This document shows, piece after piece, positions 17,349 through 27,525 of a stretch of 64,000 bases of DNA. Made by a program: the position numbers and the translations under genes. Positions within the stretch are counted from its first letter, which is position 1, and every line of letters starts with the position of its first letter. A model generated the notes under the pieces. It was given only the letters and a program-made list of their open reading frames with translations, had not been told where the DNA came from and made no database searches. The DNA comes from Flavobacteriaceae bacterium (GTDB lineage: Bacteria > Bacteroidota > Bacteroidia > Flavobacteriales > Flavobacteriaceae): the NCBI GenBank assembly GCA_021647885.1, contig JAKITV010000001.1, positions 172,501 through 236,500 on the forward strand, given 5' to 3'.

Positions 17349-19295
17349 ATGAAATCAAACTTTTTAACTACATGTTTATTACTGTTTTTAGTGATTTTTA
17401 CAAGTGCACAAACTCAAAAGAGTGATGTGTTGTTTACTGTTGAAGGCACTCCTGTGTTAGCTTCAGAGTTTTTGAGAGTATATAACAAAAATTTAGATTT
17501 AGTTAAAGACGAATCTCAAAAAGATGTCGATGAATATCTTAAATTATTTATAAATTATAAACTTAAGATTATTGAAGCCAGAGCACTAGAGTTTGATAAA
17601 AACCCTCAATATATTAAGGAATTGGAAAGTTATAAAAGGCAATTAGCAGAAAATTACCTTACCGACCATAAAGTAACAGACGAGTTAGTTAAAGAAGCAT
17701 ACGAAAGAATATCATACGATATTAAAGCAAGCCATATTTTGGTTAAAATTGCTGAACATGAAAAAGATACTGCAGCTGCTTACGCTTCAATTTTAAAATT
17801 AAGGAATCGCTTATTAAACGAAAGCTTTGAAAGTGTACAAAAAGAAGTTCATAACGGTAATACAATATTTGCTGAAGATTTAGGATATTTTTCTGGGTTT
17901 AAAATGGTTTATGCTTTTGAGAACGTTGCTTTTAATACAGAAGTAGGTGATGTGTCTCAGCCTTTTAGAACAAAGTTTGGATATCATGTTGTTAAAATAT
18001 TTGACAAGCGAAAATCTAGAGGAGAAGTTACGGTTGGTCATATTATGATTTTTAATAATCAAAAAGATTCTTTAATTAAACCAGAAATTAGAATTCAAGA
18101 AATATATAAACTCATACAGCAAGGCGAAAATTTTGAGTCTTTAGCAAAACAATTTTCAGACGATAAAAGTTCGGCTAAAAATGGAGGAAAATTAACTCCT
18201 TTTAAAAGTGGACAATTAAGTTCTGTGGCGTTTGAAGATTTAGCGTTTAGCCTAAAGGAAATTAACGACATATCTAAACCGTTTAAAACCGATTATGGTT
18301 GGCATATAGTTAAGTTATACAGTAAAAGTCCAATTCAATCTTTTGAAGATATGAAATTTGACCTTGAGTTAAGAGTAAAACGCGATTCGCGTTCTGAACG
18401 CATTAATTCTTCGATGCTTAATATTTTAAAAAAGAAATATAATGTGTTTGATACTAACGAAGAACTCAAATACTTTGAATCTATTGTTAACGATGAGTTT
18501 TTTAAAAGAAGTTGGACAATACCAGCTAATTTAGATAAGGACAAACATTTCCTTAAAATTGGAAACAAACAATTTACCTATGGCGATTTTGCTAATTATT
18601 TATATAACGCACAAAGAAAAGCTACAGTTAAAAGACCAACAATTGATCTTGTGAATGACCAATATAGTACTTTTTTAGATACTGAATTGTTAGCCTATCA
18701 TAAAGAAAACTTAGAATATGAAAATCAAGAATTTGCAGAAATTTTAGAAGAATATAGAGAAGGTTTATTATTGTTTGACCTTATGGAAACTAAAATATGG
18801 AATGCAGTAAAATTAGATACCATTGGTCTTCAAGCTTATTTTAATGAGAATAAAGATAAATATATTTGGCAAGAACGTATTGATGCTGTTGTAGCAACTT
18901 CTGCAAAAGAAAAAGATATTAATAGCGTAAAAAAGATGCTTAAAAATGGAGTTAGCCTAGAAGATATTAAAGCTAAAATAAACCAAAAAGATTCACAAAA
19001 TGTTATTTTTACTAGCAACATAATGAATGCCGAACATAGAGCACTACCTAAAGATTTTAATTTTAAAGTAGGAGTTTCAAAAGTTTACTTTTACAATGAT
19101 GCCTTTCATGTTGTAGATGTGAAGCGTATTTTACCAGAAACTGAAAAAACCTATAATGAATCTAAAGGAAGAGTAATAAGCGATTATCAAGATGAAGTTG
19201 AAAAGCAATGGTTAAAAAAATTAAAAGAGACTTATAAAGTTGTTGTTAACGAAGATGTTTTAGAAAAAGTAAAATCTATAATAAAAAGTAATTGA
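17349..19295 (+). CDS. Periplasmic peptidyl-prolyl isomerase with two parvulin domains
   Basis: Secreted folding factor of 648 aa. The signal peptide ends near TSAQTQ. A SurA-N-like helical region follows, then parvulin domain 1 (IKASHILVKI ... FGYHVVKIFDKR, about 125-220) and parvulin domain 2 (VTVGHIMIF ... YGWHIVKLYS, about 226-325). A long C-terminal region without clear homology follows. It probably assists outer-membrane protein assembly. It is the first gene of a three-gene operon of related proteins, and its stop overlaps the next start. Confidence 0.88.
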   Translation: MKSNFLTTCLLLFLVIFTSAQTQKSDVLFTVEGTPVLASEFLRVYNKNLDLVKDESQKDVDEYLKLFINYKLKIIEARALEFDKNPQYIKELESYKRQLAENYLTDHKVTDELVKEAYERISYDIKASHILVKIAEHEKDTAAAYASILKLRNRLLNESFESVQKEVHNGNTIFAEDLGYFSGFKMVYAFENVAFNTEVGDVSQPFRTKFGYHVVKIFDKRKSRGEVTVGHIMIFNNQKDSLIKPEIRIQEIYKLIQQGENFESLAKQFSDDKSSAKNGGKLTPFKSGQLSSVAFEDLAFSLKEINDISKPFKTDYGWHIVKLYSKSPIQSFEDMKFDLELRVKRDSRSERINSSMLNILKKKYNVFDTNEELKYFESIVNDEFFKRSWTIPANLDKDKHFLKIGNKQFTYGDFANYLYNAQRKATVKRPTIDLVNDQYSTFLDTELLAYHKENLEYENQEFAEILEEYREGLLLFDLMETKIWNAVKLDTIGLQAYFNENKDKYIWQERIDAVVATSAKEKDINSVKKMLKNGVSLEDIKAKINQKDSQNVIFTSNIMNAEHRALPKDFNFKVGVSKVYFYNDAFHVVDVKRILPETEKTYNESKGRVISDYQDEVEKQWLKKLKETYKVVVNEDVLEKVKSIIKSN

Positions 19296-20146
19296 AACCA
19301 AATTATTACATAGTAATATTAATTTTTATAATAATTTCTTCTTGCGAGTTTTTTAAAAAAGTTGATAGCAGAGTACCTATTGCAAGAGTTAATGATACTT
19401 ATTTATACCAAGAAGATATAAAGGACTTAATTTTTAATGGCACTACAAAAGAAGACAGTATTTTACGAGTGAACAATTATATTACCCATTGGGCAACACA
19501 GCAATTACTTATTAATGGAGCCGAAATAAATTTATCTGAAGAAAAACAAGTTGAGTTTAACGCTTTAGTTCAACAATACAAAAGCGACCTATTTATTAAA
19601 GCCTATTTAGAAGCACTCGTAAAAAGAAGTGTAGATACATCTGTAACACTAGAAGAAGCACAAGAGGTTTATAATAGAAATATTGAAACGTTTAAATTAA
19701 ATGAAGAACTTATTAAATTTAGATACATTAATGTAAGCGATAATAATATAAATTTAAAAGACATTGAAGAACGTTTTAAAAGATTTGATAAAGACGATAA
19801 AACCATTTTAGATTCTATTGCAATTCAATTTAAATCATATTCTCTTAATGATTCAATTTGGGTTAGATTAGAACAAGTCATTGCAAAAATTCCTGTTATT
19901 AATCCTGATAACAAAAAAGAACTGTTAAAAAAATCTAATTTTATACAACTCAAAGATTCATTAGGATTATATTTGATGCAAATTAATGAGGTGTTACTCA
20001 GAAATGATTTAGCACCTTTAGAATATGTAATGCCAACTATAAAACAAATCGTTATTAATAAACGTAAGTTGGAGCTTATTAAGCAATTAGAAAAGGACAT
20101 CACCAAAGATGCCATAAAAAATAAACAATTTGAAATTTTTAACTAA
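19292..20146 (+). CDS. SurA/PpiC-like periplasmic lipoprotein
   Basis: 284-aa protein translated from TTG: the sequence TTGA joins this start to the previous stop (TGA), a translational-coupling overlap. The N-terminus is a lipoprotein signal (IIISSC, acylated Cys18). The next part resembles the SurA N-terminal domain (VARVNDTYLYQEDI-type beta-turn-helix). The C-terminal region lacks the parvulin GYH signature, so it is likely a chaperone-only member. It lies between two parvulin genes, and a joint role in outer-membrane biogenesis is inferred. Confidence 0.75.
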   Translation: MKPNYYIVILIFIIISSCEFFKKVDSRVPIARVNDTYLYQEDIKDLIFNGTTKEDSILRVNNYITHWATQQLLINGAEINLSEEKQVEFNALVQQYKSDLFIKAYLEALVKRSVDTSVTLEEAQEVYNRNIETFKLNEELIKFRYINVSDNNINLKDIEERFKRFDKDDKTILDSIAIQFKSYSLNDSIWVRLEQVIAKIPVINPDNKKELLKKSNFIQLKDSLGLYLMQINEVLLRNDLAPLEYVMPTIKQIVINKRKLELIKQLEKDITKDAIKNKQFEIFN

Positions 20147-21557
20147 AGTGAGAAACTTAATATTAAGTGTTTTAATATTGTTGCCATTTGCAACAATTGC
20201 TCAAGAAATTATTGAAGACGAAAAAGAAACTATTGAAGCTGTAAAAGAAGTAGATTCTACCCAACGCATAAAAATAGATGGCGTTGCAGCTGTTGTAGGT
20301 GATTTTGTGGTTTTGGATTCAGATATCGATAAGCAGTTTCTTCAATTAGAGCAAAGTGGTATATCTACAAAAGACATAACTAGATGTCAGTTATTTGGTA
20401 AGTTGCTAGAAGACAAACTATATATGCATCATGCCATTCAGGATAGTTTAGAAGTTAATGATGCCGAAATTAGGTCTAATGTCGATCAACAAATAAATGC
20501 ATTTGCTCAACAAATTGGCTCCATGAAAAAACTACTTGAATTTTACAAAAAAGATGATGAACAGGAGTTAAGAGACGAAATGTTTGAGCTTAATAAGAAT
20601 GGAAAAATGGCAAGTTTGATGCAACAAAATATTGTTGAAGAGTTAGAAGTTACTCCTGAAGAAGTTAGGCAGTTTTTCAATAAAATCCCAAAAGATGAAC
20701 GTCCAATTTTTGGAACCGAACTTAAAGTTGCACAAATTGTTGTAATACCTAAAACCACTGAAGAAGAAAGACAAAAAGTAATAAATAGGCTTAAAGAGTT
20801 TAAGGCAGATGTTATAGAAAATGGAGCAAGTTTTACTACAAAAGCGGTGTTATATACAGATGATGTTCCATCAAGAAAAAATGGTGGAAAATATACTCTA
20901 AACCGTAAACGTCCTCAAATGGTTAAAGAATTTAGAGCTGTAGCATTTGCGTTACAAGAAGGAGAAATTTCCGACCCCTTTGAAACCGATTTTGGGTATC
21001 ATATTATTTTATTAGAAAAAATTAGAGGACAAGAATACGACGTACGCCATATTTTATTAAGACCAAAAGTAACACAACAAGACATAAACAAAGCCAGAGA
21101 AAAAATAGAGTTAACCAGAAAACGTATTGTAGATGGTGAAATTACATTTGCAGAAGCTGCTAGAGAAGTTAGTGATGAAGAGGAAACTAAGTATGAAGGA
21201 GGTTTGTTAATTAATCCAGAAACCCAAGACTATATTTTTCCATTAACAAAAATGGATCCTGAATTATATTCTCAAATTCAAAATTTAAAAGATGGAGAAG
21301 TTAGTCTTGTGCTTAAAGATGCAGATCGTATTAATACAGAGAAGTTTAAAATACTAACTGTAACAGATAGAACAGATGAGCACGAAGCCAATTTTGGAAA
21401 AGATTACGTTAAGATAAAAGAATTAGCGTTGCGTGAAAAACAGTTAAATGCTATTGAAAAATGGCAAGAAGAAAAAATCATGGACACCTTCATTAAGATA
21501 AATGGAGAATATCGCGAGTGCGATTTTAATAGTAACTGGCTCAAAAATAAAAATTAA
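20130..21557 (+). CDS. SurA-like chaperone / peptidyl-prolyl isomerase
   Basis: 475-aa secreted protein with a signal peptide ending FATIAQ, a SurA N-domain (DGVAAVVGDFVVLDSDIDKQ) and two parvulin repeats (KVAQIVV ... FGYHIILLEK and VRHILLRPKV ... ). I keep the TTG start at 20130, which overlaps the previous gene by 17 nt, because it gives the signal peptide a basic n-region. GTG at 20148 is an alternative. This is the member closest to true SurA in length and order. Confidence 0.88.
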   Translation: MKFLTKVRNLILSVLILLPFATIAQEIIEDEKETIEAVKEVDSTQRIKIDGVAAVVGDFVVLDSDIDKQFLQLEQSGISTKDITRCQLFGKLLEDKLYMHHAIQDSLEVNDAEIRSNVDQQINAFAQQIGSMKKLLEFYKKDDEQELRDEMFELNKNGKMASLMQQNIVEELEVTPEEVRQFFNKIPKDERPIFGTELKVAQIVVIPKTTEEERQKVINRLKEFKADVIENGASFTTKAVLYTDDVPSRKNGGKYTLNRKRPQMVKEFRAVAFALQEGEISDPFETDFGYHIILLEKIRGQEYDVRHILLRPKVTQQDINKAREKIELTRKRIVDGEITFAEAAREVSDEEETKYEGGLLINPETQDYIFPLTKMDPELYSQIQNLKDGEVSLVLKDADRINTEKFKILTVTDRTDEHEANFGKDYVKIKELALREKQLNAIEKWQEEKIMDTFIKINGEYRECDFNSNWLKNKN

Positions 21558-21563
21558 ATATTC

Positions 21564-22517
21564 ATGTCTGATGTTGCTACAGTAGAGAAACTGGTTTTAA
21601 AGTATAAAGCTTTAAAATCCGAAATTTCCAAAGTAATTATTGGTCAGGATGAGGTAATTAATCAAATACTGATTTCTATTTTTTCTGGAGGGCATTCACT
21701 TTTAATAGGAGTTCCAGGTTTGGCAAAAACACTAATGGTAAACACTGTAGCACAAGCTTTAGGGCTTGATTTTAAACGCATTCAGTTTACACCAGATTTA
21801 ATGCCAAGCGATATACTTGGTAGCGAAATATTAGACGAGAAAAGACACTTTAAGTTTATGAAAGGTCCAATATTTGCTAATATAATTCTGGCTGACGAAA
21901 TTAACAGAACACCACCAAAAACACAGGCAGCTTTACTGGAAGCAATGCAAGAACGCTCTGTAACTATCGCAGGACATAATTATAAATTAGATTTACCTTA
22001 TTTTGTTTTAGCTACACAAAATCCAATTGAGCAGGAAGGAACATATCCATTACCTGAAGCACAGTTAGATCGATTTATGTCTGCTATTAATTTGGATTAT
22101 CCAACATTTGCTGAAGAAGTAGAGGTTGTAAAGTCAACAACTTCAGATAAAGAGGTGGTAGTTAATCCTTTGTTTACAGCACAAGAGATTATAGATTTTC
22201 AACAAGTAATTCGTCGTATTCCAGTAGCAGATAATGTAGTGGAATATGCTGTAGAAATGGTAAATAAGACCAGACCAGAGAGTGATTCTGCAACCAATTT
22301 AGTAAAACAATATGTAGATTGGGGAGCAGGACCTAGAGCTTCTCAAAATTTAATTTTAGCTGCCAAAACACATGCTGCTGTACAAGGTAAGTTTTCTCCA
22401 GATATTGAAAATGTACAAGCTGTTGCCAATAGTATTCTAAAACATAGAATTATTAAAAACTATAAAGCCGAAGCCGAAGGAATTACCGAAGAACAAATTA
22501 TTAAGAGTTTGTTTTAG
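21564..22517 (+). CDS. MoxR-family AAA+ ATPase
   Basis: 317-aa ATPase. Walker A is GVPGLAKT near residue 50, Walker B ILADEINR near 112, sensor 1 ATQNPIEQEG and the arginine-bearing LDRFM follow. MoxR proteins act as chaperones that insert cofactors or assemble complexes and are normally followed by DUF58 and VWA genes. Here the next gene is aconitase, so the usual partners are missing from this locus. It is 6 nt downstream of the surA-like gene and probably co-transcribed. Confidence 0.93.
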   Translation: MSDVATVEKLVLKYKALKSEISKVIIGQDEVINQILISIFSGGHSLLIGVPGLAKTLMVNTVAQALGLDFKRIQFTPDLMPSDILGSEILDEKRHFKFMKGPIFANIILADEINRTPPKTQAALLEAMQERSVTIAGHNYKLDLPYFVLATQNPIEQEGTYPLPEAQLDRFMSAINLDYPTFAEEVEVVKSTTSDKEVVVNPLFTAQEIIDFQQVIRRIPVADNVVEYAVEMVNKTRPESDSATNLVKQYVDWGAGPRASQNLILAAKTHAAVQGKFSPDIENVQAVANSILKHRIIKNYKAEAEGITEEQIIKSLF

Positions 22518-22688
22518 TTAAATAAATTTTTCTACTTTTTCTTTAACATTTCTATTATTAATTTAATAAATATTCAATTCTATTTTAAATAATATTTAAA
22601 AAAGTCATGTAAATCATTCACTTTATTGAATTATGTTCATTATTAACTCTAATCTGTTACATATCTTCCAAAATCACTTTAAATTTTG

Positions 22689-22696
22689 TATTTTTA
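22689..22696 (+). promoter_or_regulatory. Aconitase promoter -7 element
   Basis: TATTTTTA, near-consensus, 30 nt before the ATG at 22727. Confidence 0.45.
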
Positions 22697-22726
22697 CAAG
22701 ACTTTAAAAAATAAAAATTTTAGCAT

Positions 22727-24988
22727 ATGGCATTCGATATTGACATGATAAAAAATGTGTATAGCCAAATGGCTGAACGTGTTGATAAAGCACGACAAGT
22801 TGTTGGTAAACCACTAACACTTTCCGAAAAGATTTTATACTCACATCTTTGGGACGGAAATCCAAATAAAGCATTTACAAGAGGAAAAGATTATGTAGAT
22901 TTTGCTCCAGATCGTATCGCTTGTCAAGATGCAACTGCCCAAATGGCATTGTTGCAATTTATGCAAGCAGGAAAAAAAAGAGTTGCTGTCCCAACTACTG
23001 TGCATTGCGATCATTTAATTCAAGCAAAACAAGGAGCAGTAAAAGATTTATTGCGTGCTAACGATGTTAGCAGTGAAGTGTTTGATTTTCTTGGTTCAGT
23101 ATCTAATAAATACGGAATTGGTTTTTGGAAACCAGGAGCAGGAATTATTCATCAAGTAGTACTTGAAAATTATGCATTTCCAGGCGGAATGATGATTGGT
23201 ACAGATTCGCATACTGTAAATGCTGGAGGATTAGGCATGGTTGCCATTGGAGTTGGTGGAGCAGATGCTGTAGATGTTATGGCAGGAATGGCTTGGGAAC
23301 TTAAATTCCCTAAACTTATAGGTGTAAAATTAACTGGAAAATTAAATGGATGGACTTCAGCTAAAGATGTTATTCTTAAAGTTGCAGGAATACTAACAGT
23401 AAAAGGAGGTACAGATGCTATTGTAGAGTATTTTGGTTCTGGAGCAAAAGCTTTGTCTTGCACAGGAAAAGGTACTATTTGTAATATGGGAGCTGAAGTA
23501 GGAGCAACGACTTCTACATTTGGTTACGACGATTCAATGGAACGTTATTTAAGAGCAACAGATAGAGCAGATATTGCAGATGAAGCTAATAAAATAAAAG
23601 ATTATCTAACAGGAGATGATGAAGTTTATGCAAATCCAGAACAGTATTTTGATCAAGTTATAGAAATTGATTTAGATACATTACGTCCACATTTAAATGG
23701 ACCATTTACTCCAGATTTAGCAACTCCAGTTGGTGAACTTGGTGCAAAAGCAAAAGCAAATGGTTGGCCAATTAAAGTAGATTGGGGACTTATAGGTTCA
23801 TGTACAAATTCTTCATACGAAGATTTAACACGAGCTGCTTCAATTGCTAAACAAGCAGTAGATAAAAACATAGTTGCTAAAGCAGACTTCGGAATTAATC
23901 CTGGATCGGAACAAATTCGCTATACGGCAGAACGCGACGGTTTATTACAAATATTTGAAGATTTAGGTGCGACAATCTTTACAAATGCTTGTGGACCTTG
24001 TATAGGTCAATGGGATAGAAGCGATTTAAAAGGAGATGAGAAAAATACTATTGTACATTCATTCAACAGAAATTTTTCAAAACGTGCCGATGGTAATCCA
24101 AATACGCATGCCTTTGTTGGTTCACCAGAAATGGTAGCAGCAATTGCAATTTCAGGACGTTTGGATTTTGACCCAATAAATGATACTTTAATAAATAAAA
24201 ATGGAGAGGAAGTTAAATTAGATGAGCCAATTGGAATTGAATTACCTCCCGACGGTTTTGCAGTTGAAGAAGCTGGCTATGTAGAACCTGTTGTTGATGG
24301 AAGTAGTATTGAAGTTTCTGTAAGTCCAACTTCTGAAAGATTACAATTGTTAACACCATTTACACCTATTGGAAATAAAATTGAAGGTGCTAAATTATTA
24401 ATCAAAGCCTTCGGGAAATGTACAACAGATCATATCTCGATGGCTGGACCTTGGTTGCGTTTTAGAGGACATTTAGATAATATTTCTAATAACATGCTAA
24501 TAGGTGCAGTTAATACATTTGGTAAGAAAACAAACTTTGTTAAAAATCAATTAACAGGAGAATATGGTGGCGTTCCAGATGTAGCTCGTGCATATAAAGC
24601 AGCAGGAGTTAAAACTATTGTTGTAGGAGATCATAATTATGGCGAAGGATCTTCTCGTGAACATGCAGCTATGGAACCAAGGCATTTAGGTGTTGTTGCT
24701 GTAATTGTAAAATCGTTTGCACGTATTCACGAAACTAATCTCAAAAAGCAAGGTATGTTAGGTTTAACATTTGCTAATGAAAGTGATTACGATTTAATTC
24801 AGGAAGATGATACCTTCAATTTTATAGATTTAAATGAATTTGCTCCAGGTAAACAACTTACAATTGAAGCAGTTCATGCTGATGGAAGTAAAGATGTTAT
24901 AAAAGTGGATCACACTTATAATCAATCACAAATTGAATGGTATAATGAAGGCTCTGCTTTAAACTTAATCAAAAAGTCTTCCAACTAA
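22727..24988 (+). CDS. acn: Aconitate hydratase
   Basis: TCA-cycle enzyme interconverting citrate and isocitrate through a 4Fe-4S cluster. The 753-aa protein is of the mitochondrial-like aconitase type. Cluster cysteines appear in [11 protein letters not shown] and in ACGPCIGQW. The swivel domain holds [17 protein letters not shown]. The order of domains and full length show an intact enzyme. A short A/T-rich hairpin follows the stop. Confidence 0.97.
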   Translation: MAFDIDMIKNVYSQMAERVDKARQVVGKPLTLSEKILYSHLWDGNPNKAFTRGKDYVDFAPDRIACQDATAQMALLQFMQAGKKRVAVPTTVHCDHLIQAKQGAVKDLLRANDVSSEVFDFLGSVSNKYGIGFWKPGAGIIHQVVLENYAFPGGMMIGTDSHTVNAGGLGMVAIGVGGADAVDVMAGMAWELKFPKLIGVKLTGKLNGWTSAKDVILKVAGILTVKGGTDAIVEYFGSGAKALSCTGKGTICNMGAEVGATTSTFGYDDSMERYLRATDRADIADEANKIKDYLTGDDEVYANPEQYFDQVIEIDLDTLRPHLNGPFTPDLATPVGELGAKAKANGWPIKVDWGLIGSCTNSSYEDLTRAASIAKQAVDKNIVAKADFGINPGSEQIRYTAERDGLLQIFEDLGATIFTNACGPCIGQWDRSDLKGDEKNTIVHSFNRNFSKRADGNPNTHAFVGSPEMVAAIAISGRLDFDPINDTLINKNGEEVKLDEPIGIELPPDGFAVEEAGYVEPVVDGSSIEVSVSPTSERLQLLTPFTPIGNKIEGAKLLIKAFGKCTTDHISMAGPWLRFRGHLDNISNNMLIGAVNTFGKKTNFVKNQLTGEYGGVPDVARAYKAAGVKTIVVGDHNYGEGSSREHAAMEPRHLGVVAVIVKSFARIHETNLKKQGMLGLTFANESDYDLIQEDDTFNFIDLNEFAPGKQLTIEAVHADGSKDVIKVDHTYNQSQIEWYNEGSALNLIKKSSN

Positions 24989-25060
24989 AAAAAGAGCTTT
25001 TTTTGTAATAGATTTTCTGTTTGTCAATAATCTACTATATTTAAAAAAAATTGACTATTA

Positions 25061-25732
25061 ATGAGTACACATTGGTTTTTTGAAGATGTCAACCTTTTTG
25101 GTATGCTATGTCCACACAAATTTAAAGCATACAAAAAAGATCATAGCTTCGATGCTTATAATAAAAAAGATTATATCTACTTTGAAGAAGATTCATCAAA
25201 TAAAGTGTATCTGATTGAAAAAGGAAAAGTTAAGATTGGTTATTATAACGAAGATGGGGCCGAAGTTGTAAAAGCCATTTTAACACGGGGTGAATTATTT
25301 GGTGAAAAAGCAATCCTTGGTGAGTCTGTTCGTAATGAATTTGCACAATCAATAGATAATAACACGTCCATTTGCCCTATTAGTGTAGAAACAATGCACG
25401 ATTTAATGCGGGATAATAAAACCTTTAGTTTTAAGGTTTATAAGATTATTGGGTTTAAGCTAAAAAAATTAGAAAGAAGGCTTCAGCTACTGCTATTTAA
25501 AGATACTAAAACTCGTTTAAAAGAATTTTTAGACGAGTTATGTATAGATTATGGTTATGATTGCCCAGAAACTGGAGACCATGTTATTAAACATCCTTAT
25601 ACACAAAAAGATATTGCATCACTAATAGGAACCTCTCGGCCAACGCTTAATATTTTCTTAAATGAATTAAGAGAAGAAAAATATATTAATTTTAGTAGAA
25701 AAGAAATAAGAATTATAAAAAATGTCAGCTAA
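25061..25732 (+). CDS. Crp/Fnr-family transcriptional regulator
   Basis: 223 aa: an N-terminal cyclic-nucleotide-binding-like beta-roll (KVYLIEKGKVKIGYY ... GELFGEKAILGE) and a C-terminal winged helix (TQKDIASLIGTSRPTLNIFLNELREE). The ligand pocket lacks the RSA-type phosphate-binding signature of true CRP, and there are no clustered N-terminal cysteines for an Fe-S cluster. The recognition helix (SRPTLNIF) differs from the FNR pattern, so I do not expect it to read the TGATnnnnATCA sites found at 38-58 kb. Its targets are unknown. Confidence 0.9.
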   Translation: MSTHWFFEDVNLFGMLCPHKFKAYKKDHSFDAYNKKDYIYFEEDSSNKVYLIEKGKVKIGYYNEDGAEVVKAILTRGELFGEKAILGESVRNEFAQSIDNNTSICPISVETMHDLMRDNKTFSFKVYKIIGFKLKKLERRLQLLLFKDTKTRLKEFLDELCIDYGYDCPETGDHVIKHPYTQKDIASLIGTSRPTLNIFLNELREEKYINFSRKEIRIIKNVS

Positions 25733-25750
25733 TGTTAGCCAGCTAACATT
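25731..25750. terminator. Hairpin at the end of the Crp-type gene
   Basis: AATGTTAGC and GCTAACATT with a 2-nt centre, overlapping the stop codon. There is no strong T-run, so it may be a processing or stability hairpin rather than an intrinsic terminator. Confidence 0.45.
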
Positions 25751-25769
25751 TAATATTAATTCCATAAGG

Positions 25770-25777
25770 TAATTTTG
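25770..25777 (+). promoter_or_regulatory. Promoter -7 element of the lipoprotein gene
   Basis: TAATTTTG matches TAnnTTTG, 26 nt before the ATG at 25804. Confidence 0.5.
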
Positions 25778-25803
25778 GCTTATAAAATTTAAAATTATAA
25801 GCT

Positions 25804-26658
25804 ATGATTAAAAAAATGTTTTTAGCAATTTTGGCATTAGGAATTTTTGCTACATCTTGCAGTAATGACGACGATAGTGGTCCAACAACTTCCGATTTAA
25901 CTTTAAACTTAAGTGGTTTAGAAGAATTAGGAAGCGATTTCGTTTACGAAGGATGGATAATTGTTAATGGCAATCCAGTATCTACTGGAACGTTTACAAG
26001 TATTACATTTCCTCAAACTTTTGCAATAGAATCCGCGCAATTGGCAGCAGCTACAACGTTTGTATTAAGTATTGAACCAACTGTAGATCCAGATCCTGCG
26101 CCAGCAGCAACAAAGATTTTAGCAGGAGATTTTTCAGGAAATTCTGCAAATGTTACAACAAATGGTGTTGTTGGAGATTATGCAGACGCATCCGGAAAAT
26201 ATATTTTAGCAACTCCTAGTGACGGAATGATGAATAACGAAAATAGCGGTGTTTGGTTTTTGGGTAGCCTTCCTCCAACGGCAGGTTTATCTTTGCCAAC
26301 CTTACCTGATGGCTGGATTTACGAAGGTTGGGCTGTAATTGATGGAACTCCAGTAACAACAGGAACTTTTTCAGCAGTTGATATGCCTGATTCATTTGAT
26401 GGATTTAGCGGAATGGATGGAGTACCACCATTTCCAGGAGAAGACTTCTTAGAAAATGCTCCTTCAGGGTTAACGTTTCCTGTAGATTTGTCAGGAATGC
26501 TATCCGTTATTTCAATAGAGCCAGTACCAGACAATAGTCCTGCTCCGTTTTCTTTAAAACCTTTAATTGGACATATTCCAGATCCTGCAGAAGATCATGT
26601 TGTATATGATATGATTTTGCATTTAGAAAACTTAGCGACAGGTACAGTAACTCGTTAA
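25804..26658 (+). CDS. Hypothetical lipoprotein with an internal duplication
   Basis: 284 aa. The lipobox is ATSC with Cys19, followed by SNDDDSG, an acidic linker of the kind found in exported Bacteroidota lipoproteins. Two halves are related: residues 47-64 (VYEGWIIVNGNPVSTGTF) and 172-189 (IYEGWAVIDGTPVTTGTF) align closely, as do LSIEPTVDPDPAPA and ISIEPVPDNSPAP. Each half probably forms one beta-sandwich domain. The repeat resembles domains annotated as anti-sigma-factor-like in related bacteria, but I see no sigma partner here. Confidence 0.7.
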   Translation: MIKKMFLAILALGIFATSCSNDDDSGPTTSDLTLNLSGLEELGSDFVYEGWIIVNGNPVSTGTFTSITFPQTFAIESAQLAAATTFVLSIEPTVDPDPAPAATKILAGDFSGNSANVTTNGVVGDYADASGKYILATPSDGMMNNENSGVWFLGSLPPTAGLSLPTLPDGWIYEGWAVIDGTPVTTGTFSAVDMPDSFDGFSGMDGVPPFPGEDFLENAPSGLTFPVDLSGMLSVISIEPVPDNSPAPFSLKPLIGHIPDPAEDHVVYDMILHLENLATGTVTR

Positions 26659-26682
26659 TTTTTTTAAAATAAAAATACTAAG

Positions 26683-26716
26683 AAAGTGTATTCTTTTTAA
26701 AAAGAGTACACTTTTT
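26683..26716 (+). terminator. Strong intrinsic terminator
   Basis: AAAGTGTATTCTTTTT pairs with AAAAAGAGTACACTTT with a single G-U, followed by a T-run. It ends the lipoprotein transcript. Confidence 0.8.
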
Positions 26717-26848
26717 TTTAGGTCGAACTCTTATAAATAATTCGAAAACAAAACGACTTTTACCAATTTAATTTCAAAACGCCTGATAAATAAATTGGAA
26801 TATATTTTAAGTTATAATTTAAGTAATTTTGTACCATTACTAAAAATC

Positions 26849-27415
26849 ATGAAATATTTAAAAAAACATTGGAGCAATATCTTATTTGGGTTGTTTATTA
26901 CCCTAATGATTTTACCACAAACAAGAATGCCAATTCAAGTGTTATTGAATAAGGGCTTGGCTTTGTTTAGCCCTTCAGTTATAAATTCAGAAGACAGAAA
27001 CCTTATAGAAAATTATAATTGGCAGTTAGTAGACCTTGAAGGAAACACATTCAATTATGCATCTACACAAAACAAAGTAGTTTTAATAAATTTTTGGGCT
27101 ACTTGGTGTCCACCATGTGTTGCCGAAATGCCAAGTTTAGAAAAACTATATAGTGATTATAAAGACAAAATAATTTTTCTATTTGTGTCTAATGAAGACA
27201 ATGAAAAAGTTTCTACGTTTATAACTAAAAATGATTATACCTTCAATGTATATAAGCCATTAACACAATATCCAAAAGTGTTTAATGTATCAACGATTCC
27301 CAGAACATTCCTAATCGATAAAAAAGGAAATATTGTTATCGATAAAACAGGGGCTTCAAATTGGAATAGTAATAAAGTTAGAGCTGTAATCGATCAATTA
27401 ATTTCAGAATACTAA
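26849..27415 (+). CDS. Membrane-anchored TlpA-like thiol-disulfide oxidoreductase
   Basis: Thioredoxin-fold protein facing the periplasm. I start at 26849 (MKYLKKHW), since this places a basic n-region before the single membrane helix. An upstream in-frame ATG at 26795 adds 18 residues without benefit. The redox centre is WATWCPPCVAEMPS, the cis-proline loop is STIPRTFLIDKKG. These are typical of TlpA/ResA proteins that reduce cytochrome or exported-protein thiols. It is a single gene ahead of fhs. Confidence 0.9.
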   Translation: MKYLKKHWSNILFGLFITLMILPQTRMPIQVLLNKGLALFSPSVINSEDRNLIENYNWQLVDLEGNTFNYASTQNKVVLINFWATWCPPCVAEMPSLEKLYSDYKDKIIFLFVSNEDNEKVSTFITKNDYTFNVYKPLTQYPKVFNVSTIPRTFLIDKKGNIVIDKTGASNWNSNKVRAVIDQLISEY

Positions 27416-27525
27416 TTTACAGTTAAAATCTTCAGCTACTAACTTTTAATATATGCTTATCTAACTTAATTTATTAACTTCGTATCCTGAAAAAATATAA
27501 AAGGATTTCAACAGAAAATAAGTTT

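Noticed and set aside
25061..25732. The free-standing Crp-type protein as the regulator of the TGATnnnnATCA sites
   Set aside because: Its recognition helix (SRPTLNIF) lacks the E-x3-R pattern, and it lies 12 kb away from the island. The REC-Crp fusion fits better, although this is not proof.
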